Below, piece by piece: positions 6,332-15,096 of a DNA stretch of 64,000 nucleotides. The notes beneath the pieces were generated by a model, which ran no database searches, was not told the DNA's origin, and saw only the letters and a list, made by a program, of their open reading frames with translations. The stretch's first letter is position 1. Each line of letters starts with the position of its first letter. Both the position numbers and the translations under genes were made by a program. Origin of the DNA: Jatrophihabitans sp035642535 (lineage in GTDB: Bacteria > Actinomycetota > Actinomycetes > Mycobacteriales > Jatrophihabitantaceae); the NCBI GenBank assembly GCA_035642535.1, contig DASQSE010000088.1, forward strand, positions 1-64,000, read 5' to 3'.

Positions 6332-8662
6332 GTGCCTGACGTGTTGACCCTTCCGATCCTGTCCCTGCCTGCTGCCGTTGTGCTGCCCGGCATGGTCGTG
6401 CCGATCGAGCTGGACAGCGATGCCCGGGCCGTCATTGACGCCGCGCGCGCCGGTTCAGACGGCAAGCTGCTGCTCGCGCCACGCCTGGCCGACCGCTACC
6501 CGACCTATGGCGTGCTCGCCGAGATCGAGCAGGTCGGCCGGCTGCCCGGCGGTGCGCCGGCCGCGGTGCTGCGTGCGGGCCGGCGCGCCAAGCTCGGCTC
6601 CGGCGTTCCTGGCCCCGGCGCCGCGCTCTGGGTCGAGGCCGAGCCGGTCGAGGACGAGCCCGTCACCGACGCCGTCCGCGAGCTGGCCACCGAATACAAA
6701 GGCGTGGTCGTCGCGATCCTGCAGCGCCGTAACGCGTGGCAGGTCATCGACACCGTGCAGAAGATCACCGACCCGTCCGAGCTTGCGGACATGGCCGGCT
6801 ACGCCCCGTACCTCTCCGACGAGCAGAAGCGTGAGCTGCTCGAGACCGCGGACGTGCACGAGCGGTTGACCCGCGTGCTCGCCTGGGCGCGCGAGCACCT
6901 CGCGGAACTCGAGGTCACCGAGAAGATCCGCGACGACGTGCGCGAGGGGATGGACAAGCGGCAGCGCGAGTTCCTGCTACGCGAGCAGCTCGCCGCGATC
7001 CGCAAGGAGCTCGGCGAGGACGAGCCGGATGGCGCCGAGGACTATCGATCCCGCGTCGAGGCGGCCGACCTGCCGGACAAGGTCCGCGAGGCCGCACTGC
7101 GCGAGGTCGGCAAGCTGGAGCGCTCCAGCGACCAGAACCCGGAGGCCGGGTGGATCCGCACCTGGCTCGACACGGTCCTCGACCTGCCCTGGTCGGTGAA
7201 GACAACCGACGCCACGGACATCGGCGGCGCCCGCGAGGTGCTGGACGCCGACCACCACGGGCTCGAGGACGTCAAGGACCGCATCGTCGAATACCTCGCT
7301 GTCCGCGCCCGGCGCGCCGAGCGCGGCATGGAGGTCGTCGGCGGACGCGGTTCCGGCGCGGTGCTCGCGCTCGTCGGCCCGCCCGGCGTCGGCAAGACGT
7401 CGCTCGGCGAGTCGGTCGCGCGCTCGCTCGGCCGCAAGTTCGTGCGCGTCGCGCTCGGCGGTGTCCGGGACGAGGCGGAGATCCGCGGCCACCGGCGTAC
7501 CTACGTCGGCGCGCTGCCCGGCCGCATCGTGCGCGCCATCTCCGAGGCCGGCTCGATGAACCCGGTCGTGCTGCTCGACGAGATCGACAAAATCTCCGGT
7601 GTCGGCGCTGTCTACAGCGGCGACCCGGCCGCGGCGCTGCTCGAGGTGCTCGACCCCGCGCAGAACCACACGTTCCGCGACCACTACCTCGAGGTCGACC
7701 TCGACCTTTCCGACGTGTTGTTCCTGGCGACCGCGAACGTCGCAGAAACGATCCCGGCGGCGCTCTACGACCGGATGGAGGTCGTGAACCTGGACGGCTA
7801 TACGGAGGACGACAAGGTCTCGATCGCGCGGACGCACTTGCTGCCGCGTCAGCTCTCGCGCGCGGCGCTGAATGACGACGAGGTGTCGATCAGCGACGAG
7901 GCGCTGCGCCGCATCGCTGCGGAGTACACGCGCGAGGCGGGTGTGCGACAGTTGGAGCGCGCGCTCGCTCGGGTGCTGCGCAAGGTCGCGACCCGGCTCG
8001 CCACCGAGTCCGACCGGATCGCGGTGGACGACACCAACCTGCGCGACTTCCTCGGCCGGCCGCGCTTCCTGCCCGAGTCGGCAGAGCGGACGTCCGTCCC
8101 GGGCGTGGCGACCGGGCTGGCCGTCACGGGCACCGGCGGCGACGTGCTGTTCATCGAGGCAACCGCGATGCCCGGCGAGCCGCGCCTGACGCTCACCGGA
8201 CAGCTCGGCGACGTGATGAAGGAGTCCGCGCACATCGCGCTCAGCTACCTGCGCGCACACCGTCCGGAACTGGACGGCGGCCTCGACCGCGCAGTGCACC
8301 TGCACGTGCCGGCCGGCGCAGTGCCGAAGGACGGTCCGTCCGCAGGCGTCACCATGGTGACCGCGTTGGCGTCGCTCGCATCGGGTCGGCCGGTCCGCTC
8401 AGAAGTCGGGATGACCGGCGAGGTGACGCTGAACGGTCGGGTGCTGCCGATCGGTGGCGTGAAGCAGAAGCTGCTCGCCGCACAACGCGCCGGGCTCAAG
8501 ACGGTCTTCATCCCGCAGCGCAACGAGCCGGATCTGGACGACGTGCCGGTCGACGTGCTCGCCGAGCTGGACGTGCGTCCGGTCGGCGATGTGGGCGAGA
8601 TCCTGGCCTACGCGTTGGAGCCGGCCGTCGACATCTCGAAGGCGGACGCCGCAGCCGCCTAA
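6332..8662 (+). CDS. lon: ATP-dependent Lon protease
   Basis: A 776-residue LonA. The N-terminal substrate-binding domain begins at LTLPILSLPAAVVLPGM. A coiled-coil region follows, then the AAA module with Walker A GPPGVGKTS (349-357) and Walker B with D416-E417. The C-terminal protease domain has the Ser-Lys dyad Ser670 (PKDGPSAGV) and Lys713, 43 residues apart as in E. coli Lon. It degrades misfolded and regulatory proteins in the cytoplasm. The frame is open upstream to 6116, but the GTG at 6332 has GAGGA at 7 nt and matches the family N-terminus. A HAIR site directly upstream indicates HspR heat-shock control. Confidence 0.97.
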   Translation: MPDVLTLPILSLPAAVVLPGMVVPIELDSDARAVIDAARAGSDGKLLLAPRLADRYPTYGVLAEIEQVGRLPGGAPAAVLRAGRRAKLGSGVPGPGAALWVEAEPVEDEPVTDAVRELATEYKGVVVAILQRRNAWQVIDTVQKITDPSELADMAGYAPYLSDEQKRELLETADVHERLTRVLAWAREHLAELEVTEKIRDDVREGMDKRQREFLLREQLAAIRKELGEDEPDGAEDYRSRVEAADLPDKVREAALREVGKLERSSDQNPEAGWIRTWLDTVLDLPWSVKTTDATDIGGAREVLDADHHGLEDVKDRIVEYLAVRARRAERGMEVVGGRGSGAVLALVGPPGVGKTSLGESVARSLGRKFVRVALGGVRDEAEIRGHRRTYVGALPGRIVRAISEAGSMNPVVLLDEIDKISGVGAVYSGDPAAALLEVLDPAQNHTFRDHYLEVDLDLSDVLFLATANVAETIPAALYDRMEVVNLDGYTEDDKVSIARTHLLPRQLSRAALNDDEVSISDEALRRIAAEYTREAGVRQLERALARVLRKVATRLATESDRIAVDDTNLRDFLGRPRFLPESAERTSVPGVATGLAVTGTGGDVLFIEATAMPGEPRLTLTGQLGDVMKESAHIALSYLRAHRPELDGGLDRAVHLHVPAGAVPKDGPSAGVTMVTALASLASGRPVRSEVGMTGEVTLNGRVLPIGGVKQKLLAAQRAGLKTVFIPQRNEPDLDDVPVDVLAELDVRPVGDVGEILAYALEPAVDISKADAAAA

Positions 8663-8671
8663 CCCTTGACG

Positions 8672-8719
8672 AGTTGTCCGCCTTTCCGTACGTCATCACG
8701 TACCGAAGGGCGGACAACT
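8672..8719. terminator. Inverted repeat, family A2 copy 1 (lon/pirin)
   Basis: Outer arms AGTTGTCCGCC and GGCGGACAACT, with inner CGTACGT/ACGTAC pairing, between convergent lon and pirin. It is one of five A2 copies in the window; all lie between convergent genes. Confidence 0.78.
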
Positions 8720-8723
8720 TGTG

Positions 8724-9689
8724 TTAGCGGGCGGCGCCACCGGGCTTGAGCCGACCGGGCGGCAGCTCGGGCGCGGGCAGGCGGTAACCGTCGTAGCCGG
8801 CGACGTCCGGGAAGGCGGCGCCGGACGTCCACGCCTCGCGTGCGCTGACAATCTCGTCGTTGCTGCGCGCCACGAAGTTCCACCACATGACGATCTGCTC
8901 CTCGAACGGCGCGCCGCCGAGAATCAGCACGCGCGCGCCGTCGGGCGATGCGAGTCGAAGATCGCGGCGGGCGCAGCCGAGATAGATCATCGCGCCGGGC
9001 GTCAGCGCGGTGCCGTCCACCTCGATCGAGCCGGCCATCACGAGCACGGCGTGCTCGGACTCCGACTCGATCGGGAGCAGTACGTCGCTGCCCGCATCGA
9101 GGGCGACGTCCGCCCCGACGAGCGGTGCGTAGCTCTGCCCTGGCGACTCCGCGCCGGCGAGCGTGCCCATGATCACGGTTGCGGCGGCCCCGCGATCTCG
9201 GACGATCGGCAGCGCGGCGTGATGCTCCCACGCCGGCATGACTGCCCGCGCTGCATCCGGCAGCGCCACCCAGAGCTGCACGCCGTGCAGCAGCGCCGGA
9301 TGTGGCACGGGCGACTGCTCGGCGTGCGTGACGCCGGCGCCGGCCGTCATCAGGCCGAGCGCGCCCGGCCGGATGACCTCGTCGCTGCCGAGGCTGTCAC
9401 GGTGGTGCACCTCGCCGGACAGCAGCCAGCTCACCGTCTGGAGCCCGATGTGCGGATGCGGCGGTACCTGCATGCCGGGCGTGGTCGCGACGTCGTCCGG
9501 TCCGTAGTGGTCGACGAAACACCACGCGCCGACCAACCGTCGGCCGAGGTTCGGCAGCAGCCGCCACACCTCGTTCGACTCGCCCAGCGCGACCTTCTTG
9601 CCGGCGAACACCTCGTGCACGGGCCGCGGCGCGACGTCCGCAAGTCCGCCGCACCGGGTGAGTGTCGGAGTCTGATCGAGGTTGCTCAC
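8724..9689 (-). CDS. Pirin family protein (second, YhhW-like)
   Basis: A 321-residue bicupin distinct from the pirin at 4323. The predicted metal ligands are H78 and H80 (PPHPHIGLQTVSWL), H122 and E124 (GVTHAEQSP). The second half is a degenerate cupin. The GTG start at 9689 lies only 10 bp after the stop of the upstream ATPase gene, so the two are probably co-transcribed. Enzymatic role (quercetinase-like or redox sensor) is not decided by sequence. The 3' end faces lon across an A2 palindrome. Confidence 0.87.
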   Translation of the reverse strand: MSNLDQTPTLTRCGGLADVAPRPVHEVFAGKKVALGESNEVWRLLPNLGRRLVGAWCFVDHYGPDDVATTPGMQVPPHPHIGLQTVSWLLSGEVHHRDSLGSDEVIRPGALGLMTAGAGVTHAEQSPVPHPALLHGVQLWVALPDAARAVMPAWEHHAALPIVRDRGAAATVIMGTLAGAESPGQSYAPLVGADVALDAGSDVLLPIESESEHAVLVMAGSIEVDGTALTPGAMIYLGCARRDLRLASPDGARVLILGGAPFEEQIVMWWNFVARSNDEIVSAREAWTSGAAFPDVAGYDGYRLPAPELPPGRLKPGGAAR

Positions 9690-9699
9690 CCAGTGGACG

Positions 9700-10833
9700 C
9701 TATGCCGGACGCGTGGGGTAGCGGAAGCGCAGCCAGCGGGCCGTCAATGGGTCGACGATTCGCCAGCCGTCGGCCGTCCGCTCGACGAGCGCGCGGTCGA
9801 GCAGCGACGCCGACGCCGACTGCGCGGACGTCTTCGCGAGATTCAGGTCGCGCAGCGCCCGGCTCGACAGCGGCGTGCTGTACTCGGCGATCGCGCGCAA
9901 CGTCTTCTTCTCCGTCGTCGGCAGCACGTCGAGCATGGCGACGATCTCCGCGCTGACCGCGGCGAGAGCGTCGCCGACGACGACGCTGACTACCTCGTCC
10001 TCCGGCGCCTGGCCCGGCAAGACCCGCTGCCAAAGCAGGTGGGCGAGCAGCATGGAGCGCTGCGGGTGGCCCTCGGCGCGCTGCATGAGCGCCGCGACCA
10101 CCGGCGCGCAGCCCGGCCGCCCGGCATTGTCGAAGACGTCGGTGACCGCGTCGGTCAGGACGCCGATCTCGAGCCGGCCCAGCTCGAAGCGCTGCGCCTG
10201 CGCGTAGAACGGCCGGGCCTGGTCGCCGAAGATGCGCGCCATCATCGACGGCTGCGATCCGCAGAAAACGTAGGCCGCGGTCTCGCGCTGCGCCTGGACG
10301 AAGGTGCGGATCAGTCCCTCCGCGCCGTCCACGGCGCCGATCGACTGGAACTCGTCGAAGACGATCAGCGTCCGCACGCCGCGCGTGGCGAGGTGATCGG
10401 GCAGCCCGAGCAGCGCGTGCAGGGCAGGGAGCGGATCGGTCTGCGGCCGGTCGGCGAGCCGCATCTGAAAGCCGGTGCCGAGTACGTTCAGGCCGAGTTC
10501 GGTGCCGGCGAGCACGCTTGCGAGCGTGCTGCGCAGCCGCCCGGGCACGTGCCGCGCCCAAGCCCGTTCGAGGCGAATGACCAGATCGCTCATGGACGCC
10601 AACTCGTAGAGGTCGACGAGAATCACCGGCATCCGGTCGATGCGCTCGGCGTCGGCCTGCACCTTGGTCAACAGGCTGGTCTTGCCGTAGCGACGCGGCG
10701 CGACGAGCACCGTGGCGCGGCCGGCCCGCGCCCAGGACCGCAGTGTCGCGGCCTCCTTGTCGCGGCCGATCAGCATGCCGGGCGCGACCGGTGCGTCGAA
10801 CACGAACGGCGACGGTTCGGCCCAGGTTGTCAT
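9700..10833 (-). CDS. ATPase of the archaeal-ATPase-like AAA family
   Basis: A 377-residue P-loop protein starting MTTWAEPSP. The Walker A motif is APRRYGKTS (from residue 45), Walker B is TLIVFDEFQS with D160-E161, and a sensor-like CGSQPSMM follows. The C-terminal about 80 residues (LRAIAEYSTPLSSRALRDL to WRIVDPLTARWLR) look like a winged helix. This is the layout of ATPase_2/DUF234-type STAND-like ATPases, whose roles are mostly unknown. ATG 10833 is chosen because GGAGGCAGG lies directly upstream; the open frame runs further but without a good start. A pirin gene follows after 10 bp. Confidence 0.82.
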   Translation of the reverse strand: MTTWAEPSPFVFDAPVAPGMLIGRDKEAATLRSWARAGRATVLVAPRRYGKTSLLTKVQADAERIDRMPVILVDLYELASMSDLVIRLERAWARHVPGRLRSTLASVLAGTELGLNVLGTGFQMRLADRPQTDPLPALHALLGLPDHLATRGVRTLIVFDEFQSIGAVDGAEGLIRTFVQAQRETAAYVFCGSQPSMMARIFGDQARPFYAQAQRFELGRLEIGVLTDAVTDVFDNAGRPGCAPVVAALMQRAEGHPQRSMLLAHLLWQRVLPGQAPEDEVVSVVVGDALAAVSAEIVAMLDVLPTTEKKTLRAIAEYSTPLSSRALRDLNLAKTSAQSASASLLDRALVERTADGWRIVDPLTARWLRFRYPTRPA

Positions 10834-10846
10834 CCTGCCTCCAGTG

Positions 10847-10888
10847 GGTATGCCACAAACATACCTAGCAGGTACGGCAATTCCGTAC
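10847..10888. promoter_or_regulatory. Two inverted repeats in a divergent promoter region
   Basis: GGTATG-N7-CATACC (10847-10865) and GTACGG-N5-CCGTAC (10872-10888) lie side by side in the 79-bp gap between the ATPase and the acetyltransferase. Both are perfect 6-bp-arm repeats. They are candidate operators for one or two regulators. No regulator gene is adjacent. Confidence 0.42.
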
Positions 10889-10912
10889 GGTGCGCTGAGC
10901 GAGGATGGTGCT

Positions 10913-11227
10913 GTGACCACCGACGTCCGAGACAACCCAGCGGCGAACCGGTATGAGATCTACGTCGACGGCGCGCTCGCCGGCTTCGCCGAATACCACC
11001 TGCATCGCGACCTCGCCGCGTTCACGCATACCGAGGTCGACGACGCCCACCAAGGTCAGGGTGTCGCGAGCGAGCTGATCAAGGGCGCCCTGGACGATGC
11101 CCGCGCTCGCGCGTTACGGGTGGAGCCGTTCTGCCGGTTCGTCCGCGCCTTCATCGAGAAACATCGCGACGAGTACCGCGACCTGGTTCCCGAACCCGAG
11201 TGGGAGCGCTTCGGCCTCGGCGGCTAG
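10913..11227 (+). CDS. Small GNAT-like N-acetyltransferase (CG family)
   Basis: A 104-residue protein of the short acetyltransferase family related to human GNAT-like NATD1. Core pattern: YEIYVDGALAGFAEYHL, FTHTEVDDAHQGQGVAS (the acetyl-CoA loop, QGQGVA) and CRFVRAFIEKHRDEYRDLV. The GTG start has GAGGA upstream. These proteins usually lack the full GNAT fold, and their substrates are unknown. It is divergent from the ATPase/pirin pair across two palindromes, and convergent with the acyl-CoA dehydrogenase operon across a family B inverted repeat. Confidence 0.86.
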   Translation: MTTDVRDNPAANRYEIYVDGALAGFAEYHLHRDLAAFTHTEVDDAHQGQGVASELIKGALDDARARALRVEPFCRFVRAFIEKHRDEYRDLVPEPEWERFGLGG

Positions 11228-11239
11228 GTGCCTGCCTGC

Positions 11240-11304
11240 GCACCTTTGCTCTGCTCAGTCGGAGCGTGCAAATGCTCAGTGTCGGTGAGCAGAGCAAAGG
11301 GTGC
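11240..11304. terminator. Inverted repeat, family B copy 1
   Basis: Arms GCACCTTTGCTCTGCTCA and TGAGCAGAGCAAAGGGTGC enclose a loop containing GTGCAAATGCTCA. It lies between convergent genes. The arms and much of the loop recur at 28942-29002. Confidence 0.72.
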
Positions 11305-11347
11305 GCGCGCCCATCCCTTGCCGGACGAAGCGCGGGAAACCCAGCCG

Positions 11348-12562
11348 CTACTTCAGGTCGGCGGAGGTCTTGTTCAGCAGCCGGCGCGCGACAATCAGCT
11401 GCTGGATCTGCTGCGTGCCCTCGAAGATGTCGAGGATCTTCGAGTCGCGCGCCCACTTCTCGAGCAGTGAATCCTCGCTGTAGCCGAGCGAGCCCGCGAG
11501 TTCGACGCAGCGCAGCGTGATGTCGACGCCGGCGCGCCCTGCCTTGGCCTTGGCCATCGACGCCTGCAGTGAATTCGGCTTGTTGTTGTCGGCCATCCAG
11601 GTGGCCTCCATGGTCAGCAGGTACGCCGCTTCCCAGTCCGCCTCCATCTGCAGGTACGCGGCGGCCGCGGCTTGCTGGCTGTACGCCGGCCGGTCGTAGT
11701 CGATCTCGACGCCGGCCTCCTGGAGCAGGTCCTCGATCTCGTCCAACGCGGCGCGCGCGCAGCCGACCGCCATGCCGGCGACGAGCGGCCGGGTGTTGTC
11801 GAAGGTCTGCATGACGCCGGCGAAGCCCTGCTCGACCTCGATCTCGGGCGAGCCGAGCAGGTTCTCCTTGGGCACCCGGCAGTCGGTGAAGCGGATCGTG
11901 GCGGTGTCGGAAGCGCGGATGCCCAGTTTGTGCTCGAGCCGCTCGACGACCATGCCGGGCGTGCCCTGCTCGACCACGATCGGCTTGATCGCGGCGCGGC
12001 CGAGTGAGCGATCGAGCGACGCCCACACCACCACCGCGTCGCACCGGCCGCCTGCGGTGACGAAGATCTTCTCGCCGTTGATGACGTAGTCGTCGCCGTC
12101 GGGCACGGCGGTGGTGGTCACCGCGGCCGAGTCGGAGCCGAAGCCCGGCTCGGTGATCGCCATCGAGGCCCAGCGCTTGTCGAAGCGCGCCAACTGCTCG
12201 TCGTTGGCGACGGACGCGATCGCCGCGTTGCCCAGCCCCTGCCGAGGCATCGACAGCACCATCGCGACGTCGCCCCAACATGCCTCCATGACGGACAGCA
12301 CGCCGGACATGTTGCCGCCGTTGACGTTGCCGCCGTTGCCGTTCTTGCGCCGGACGGTGCGCGCGCCGGTACTGGCCTCGCCGGAGGCGTTCATGCCGTC
12401 GATCACCGACGCGAGCATGTCGAGTTCCTTCGGGTATGCGTGGCCGGCTGTGTTGGCAGCGTCGTACTTGCGCGAGATCGGCCGGAAGACCTCGGTGGCG
12501 ACCTGATGCGCCTGGTTGATCAGCATGCCGAACTTCTTAGGCATCTCGAGATTGATGCTCAT
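11348..12562 (-). CDS. Acyl-CoA dehydrogenase, catalytic subunit of a pair
   Basis: A 404-residue FAD enzyme with MAITEPGFGSDSAAVTTTA (substrate/FAD region), LGIRASDTATIRFTDCRVP and the C-terminal ILDIFEGTQQIQQLIVARRLL, in which the Glu of FEGTQQIQ is the usual catalytic base. An insert rich in Gly/Asn (NGNGGNVNGGN) lies near residue 80. ATG 12562 overlaps the stop of the upstream acyl-CoA dehydrogenase by 4 bp (ATGA), so the two are translationally coupled and probably form a hetero-oligomer as in mycobacterial sterol-type FadE pairs. Substrate is not determined. Confidence 0.9.
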   Translation of the reverse strand: MSINLEMPKKFGMLINQAHQVATEVFRPISRKYDAANTAGHAYPKELDMLASVIDGMNASGEASTGARTVRRKNGNGGNVNGGNMSGVLSVMEACWGDVAMVLSMPRQGLGNAAIASVANDEQLARFDKRWASMAITEPGFGSDSAAVTTTAVPDGDDYVINGEKIFVTAGGRCDAVVVWASLDRSLGRAAIKPIVVEQGTPGMVVERLEHKLGIRASDTATIRFTDCRVPKENLLGSPEIEVEQGFAGVMQTFDNTRPLVAGMAVGCARAALDEIEDLLQEAGVEIDYDRPAYSQQAAAAAYLQMEADWEAAYLLTMEATWMADNNKPNSLQASMAKAKAGRAGVDITLRCVELAGSLGYSEDSLLEKWARDSKILDIFEGTQQIQQLIVARRLLNKTSADLK

Positions 12563-13887
12563 ACGAGGACGACCCCCTCCATGACCGCAGCTGCGCGCAG
12601 GTCGCGGTACCACCGCTCGACGGGGTGCTCCTTGATGTAGCCGTGCCCGCCCAGCAGCTGCACGCCGTTGCTGCCGATCTGCATCCCGTACTCGGCGACG
12701 AGCCGTCGGGCCAGCGCGGACTCACGCGCGAACGGCTTGCCCTGCTCGGCACGTGCCGCGGCGCGCAGCGTGACCAGTCGTGCTCCTTCGAGTTCGATGC
12801 CGATGTTGGCAACCATGAACGCGACCGCCTGGCGGTGACTGATCGGCTCGCCGAATGCCTGCCGCTCGTTGACATAGGGGATGACGTAGTCGAGGACGGC
12901 CTTGCCGGTGCCGCAGGCGAGAGCTGCCCAGCCGATGCGCGAAAGCCGGATGCAGTCCGCGTACACACGCGCGGCGCCGTCGCCCAGCAGCGCGGTGTCC
13001 GGCAGAGAGACGTTCTCGAGGACGAGGCGCGCGGTGGACGCCGCGCGCAGGCCCATCGCCGGATCGGCCTCGACGAACACGCCCTTCGTGCCGGACTCGA
13101 CGATGAACATCGCGGGCGAACCGTCGAGCGCGGCGGCGACGACGAACAGTTCGGCACTGGCCCCGCGCGGCACCAGCGACTTGACGCCCGAGAGCGTGTA
13201 GCCGCCGGGTGTGCGACGCGCAGTCGTCTCGAGGCGGAACGGGTCGAACAGCGGCCGCGGCTCCAGCACGGCCAGCGCGGCAGCGGGGACGTCGTCCCCG
13301 ACGAAGGCCGGCAGATACGTCGCCTGCTGGCTCTCGTCCCCCCACAGGACGAGCGCGTTGCTGACCGCGGCGGGGGCGAGGCAGGCCACTGCGAGGCCCA
13401 TGTCGCCGTGCGCCAGCGCCTCGGCGACGAGCGCACCAGTGGTGGCCGAGCGCTCGTGGCCCATGCCGCCGAGCGCCTCGGGGATGCCGACCAGCGTGAC
13501 GCCCAATTCGGCGTTGGCGCGTTTGAGCACGTCGGGTGGTGCACTGCTTTCCGAATCGGCCGACGCGGCGGACGGGCGCAGTTGCTCAGCCGCGAACTCG
13601 CGAGTCGCGTCGACGATCATCTGCTGCTCGTCAGTAGGCGTGAGGTCGAACAAGTCGCGGCCTGCCGCGGTGCCGGGACGCTCCGGCTTGCCGCGCTGCT
13701 GGACGGCCGCGAACGTGCGGTTGGCGGCGCCGACGCCGCGGAAGCCGGCCCTGCTGCCGCGGTAGACCGCCCGCTCGATCGGTCTGCGGAGCTTGAGCCG
13801 GTCGATGGCGGCGACACCCGCGAGCCGATTCAGCGCGGCCAGCCCGACACCCATCGCATCGCGCCCGCGCGTGTTGCGGCCAGACAT
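12559..13887 (-). CDS. Acyl-CoA dehydrogenase-like subunit, shortened C-terminus
   Basis: A 442-residue member of the acyl-CoA dehydrogenase family. The first about 80 residues are a basic, family-atypical extension (MSGRNTRGRDAMG to GTAAGRDLFDL); the canonical N-terminal domain starts at LTPTDEQQMIVDATREF. The C-terminal domain has ISHRQAVAFMVANIGIELEGA and GGHGYIKEHPVERWYRDLRA. It then ends in VMEGVVLV, just where the family normally continues with GTxxIQ and a further helix. The partner gene has that segment intact, so this subunit may be structural or bind only FAD. ATG 13887 has GAGGAG 5 nt upstream. Confidence 0.87.
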   Translation of the reverse strand: MSGRNTRGRDAMGVGLAALNRLAGVAAIDRLKLRRPIERAVYRGSRAGFRGVGAANRTFAAVQQRGKPERPGTAAGRDLFDLTPTDEQQMIVDATREFAAEQLRPSAASADSESSAPPDVLKRANAELGVTLVGIPEALGGMGHERSATTGALVAEALAHGDMGLAVACLAPAAVSNALVLWGDESQQATYLPAFVGDDVPAAALAVLEPRPLFDPFRLETTARRTPGGYTLSGVKSLVPRGASAELFVVAAALDGSPAMFIVESGTKGVFVEADPAMGLRAASTARLVLENVSLPDTALLGDGAARVYADCIRLSRIGWAALACGTGKAVLDYVIPYVNERQAFGEPISHRQAVAFMVANIGIELEGARLVTLRAAARAEQGKPFARESALARRLVAEYGMQIGSNGVQLLGGHGYIKEHPVERWYRDLRAAAVMEGVVLV

Positions 13888-13933
13888 CTGAACTCCTCGG
13901 CAAAGTCAGTGGTACACGCAGTTCCGGATAAAT

Positions 13934-13947
13934 CTACCCGCCGGTAG
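13934..13947. promoter_or_regulatory. TACC/GGTA palindrome upstream of the acyl-CoA dehydrogenase pair
   Basis: CTACCCGCCGGTAG pairs at six of seven positions around its centre, 47 bp upstream of the ATG at 13887. TACC-n4-GGTA palindromes of this kind are common TetR-family sites near beta-oxidation genes. The regulator is not in the window. Confidence 0.4.
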
Positions 13948-14071
13948 CGTCGAGACAACCAGAAGTGACCGACGTCCCGCGGCGTGTGACCGGGAACCGC
14001 CATTGTCTAGTGTTCGTTCCCAGGAGGAGCCGCTCATTGCTGAGCGGCCGAGATGCAGGAGGTAGGCAGCC

Positions 14072-14857
14072 GTGCCCAACCCCGTGATCAACCAGTTCGG
14101 TCGCGCCGCAGGCGGTGGCGGCAACAACACCCCGTCGCCGGCAGTCCTGGAGGACATGTTCGCGAAGCCGGCCTACACCGGCCCGCGCGCGCCCGCCCGC
14201 TACATGACGCTCGACGACGTCGTGCAGCGCACCGGCGCGATGCTCGGCACGATCCTGGTCGCGGGCGCGATCACCTGGTTCGCGCTGCCGGAGCACCTCT
14301 ACACGCCGGTGCTGGTCATCTCGGCGATGGCCGGTCTTGGCCTCGGCCTGTTCATGGCGTTCACGATGCGCGTGAACGCGGCCACCGCGCTCATCTACTC
14401 AGCCGCCGAGGGTGTGCTGCTCGGCGCGATCAGCCACGCGTTCGAGAGTCGCTGGCCCGGCATCGTGATCCAGGCCGTGGCGGGCACGATCATGGTCGCT
14501 GCCGGCATGCTGTTCGTCTACCGGATCGGCGCGATCCGGGTGACGCCACGCTTCACCCGGATCCTCGTCGGCGCCACCATCGGCGTGTTCGGGCTGATGG
14601 TCGTGAACCTGGTCGCCTACCTGTTCACCCCGGACGGGCTCGGGCTGCGCTCCGGCGGGCCGCTGGCCGTGATCTTCAGCCTGGTCTGCATCGTGATCGC
14701 GGCGCTCAACCTCGTCTACGACTTCGACATGGTCGAGCGCGGCATCCGGCAGGGCGCACCGCAGAAGTTCGCGTGGTACGCGTCGTTCGGGATCACCGTC
14801 ACGCTGATCTGGCTCTACATCGAGATCCTGCGCCTGCTGGGCTACGCGCGGAACTGA
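14072..14857 (+). CDS. Bax inhibitor-1 / YccA family membrane protein
   Basis: A 261-residue protein with a soluble N-terminus (about 55 residues) and seven predicted membrane spans. Family signatures are NAATALIYSAAEGVLLGAIS, ALNLVYDFDMVERGI and the C-terminal WYASFGITVTLIWLYIEILRLL with acidic residues in late helices, as in BI-1/YetJ pH-gated calcium leak channels. The actinobacterial branch (first residues MPNPVINQFGR) has no proven function. GTG 14072 has AGGAGGT upstream. It is convergent with the thiolase gene. Confidence 0.92.
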   Translation: MPNPVINQFGRAAGGGGNNTPSPAVLEDMFAKPAYTGPRAPARYMTLDDVVQRTGAMLGTILVAGAITWFALPEHLYTPVLVISAMAGLGLGLFMAFTMRVNAATALIYSAAEGVLLGAISHAFESRWPGIVIQAVAGTIMVAAGMLFVYRIGAIRVTPRFTRILVGATIGVFGLMVVNLVAYLFTPDGLGLRSGGPLAVIFSLVCIVIAALNLVYDFDMVERGIRQGAPQKFAWYASFGITVTLIWLYIEILRLLGYARN

Positions 14858-14874
14858 TCACCCCGCCGCGCGGA

Positions 14875-14922
14875 AGTTGTCCGCCCTTCGCGACGCCATG
14901 GCGCGCTGAAGGGCGGACAATT
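14875..14922. terminator. Inverted repeat, family A2 copy 2
   Basis: The arms GTTGTCCGCCCTTC and GAAGGGCGGACAA surround a GCGACGCCATGGCGCGC loop, just past the Bax-inhibitor stop. A likely bidirectional terminator; same family as 8672, 47985, 53796 and 53861. Confidence 0.78.
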
Positions 14923-14933
14923 TTCGTTAAATA

Positions 14934-14973
14934 GTTGGGCGGATGAAGGTCCTTGCCACCTCATCCGCCCAAC
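14934..14973. terminator. Second hairpin in the 14.86-15.10 kb gap
   Basis: GTTGGGCGGATGA and TCATCCGCCCAAC form a perfect 13-bp stem with a 14-nt loop. It is 11 bp after A2 copy 2 but has unrelated arms. It is likely the terminator for the thiolase side. The remaining sequence to 15096 shows no gene. Confidence 0.65.
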
Positions 14974-15096
14974 GGTCCCGCGCGGCCCCGCGGCGATTCC
15001 CCAACGACGGTCTCCGCGGCCGCTGATAACCACCCAACGACGCCCGATCCAGAAGGTTTCGCACGGATACGGGCTTTTTGTCGGATGATCGAAACG

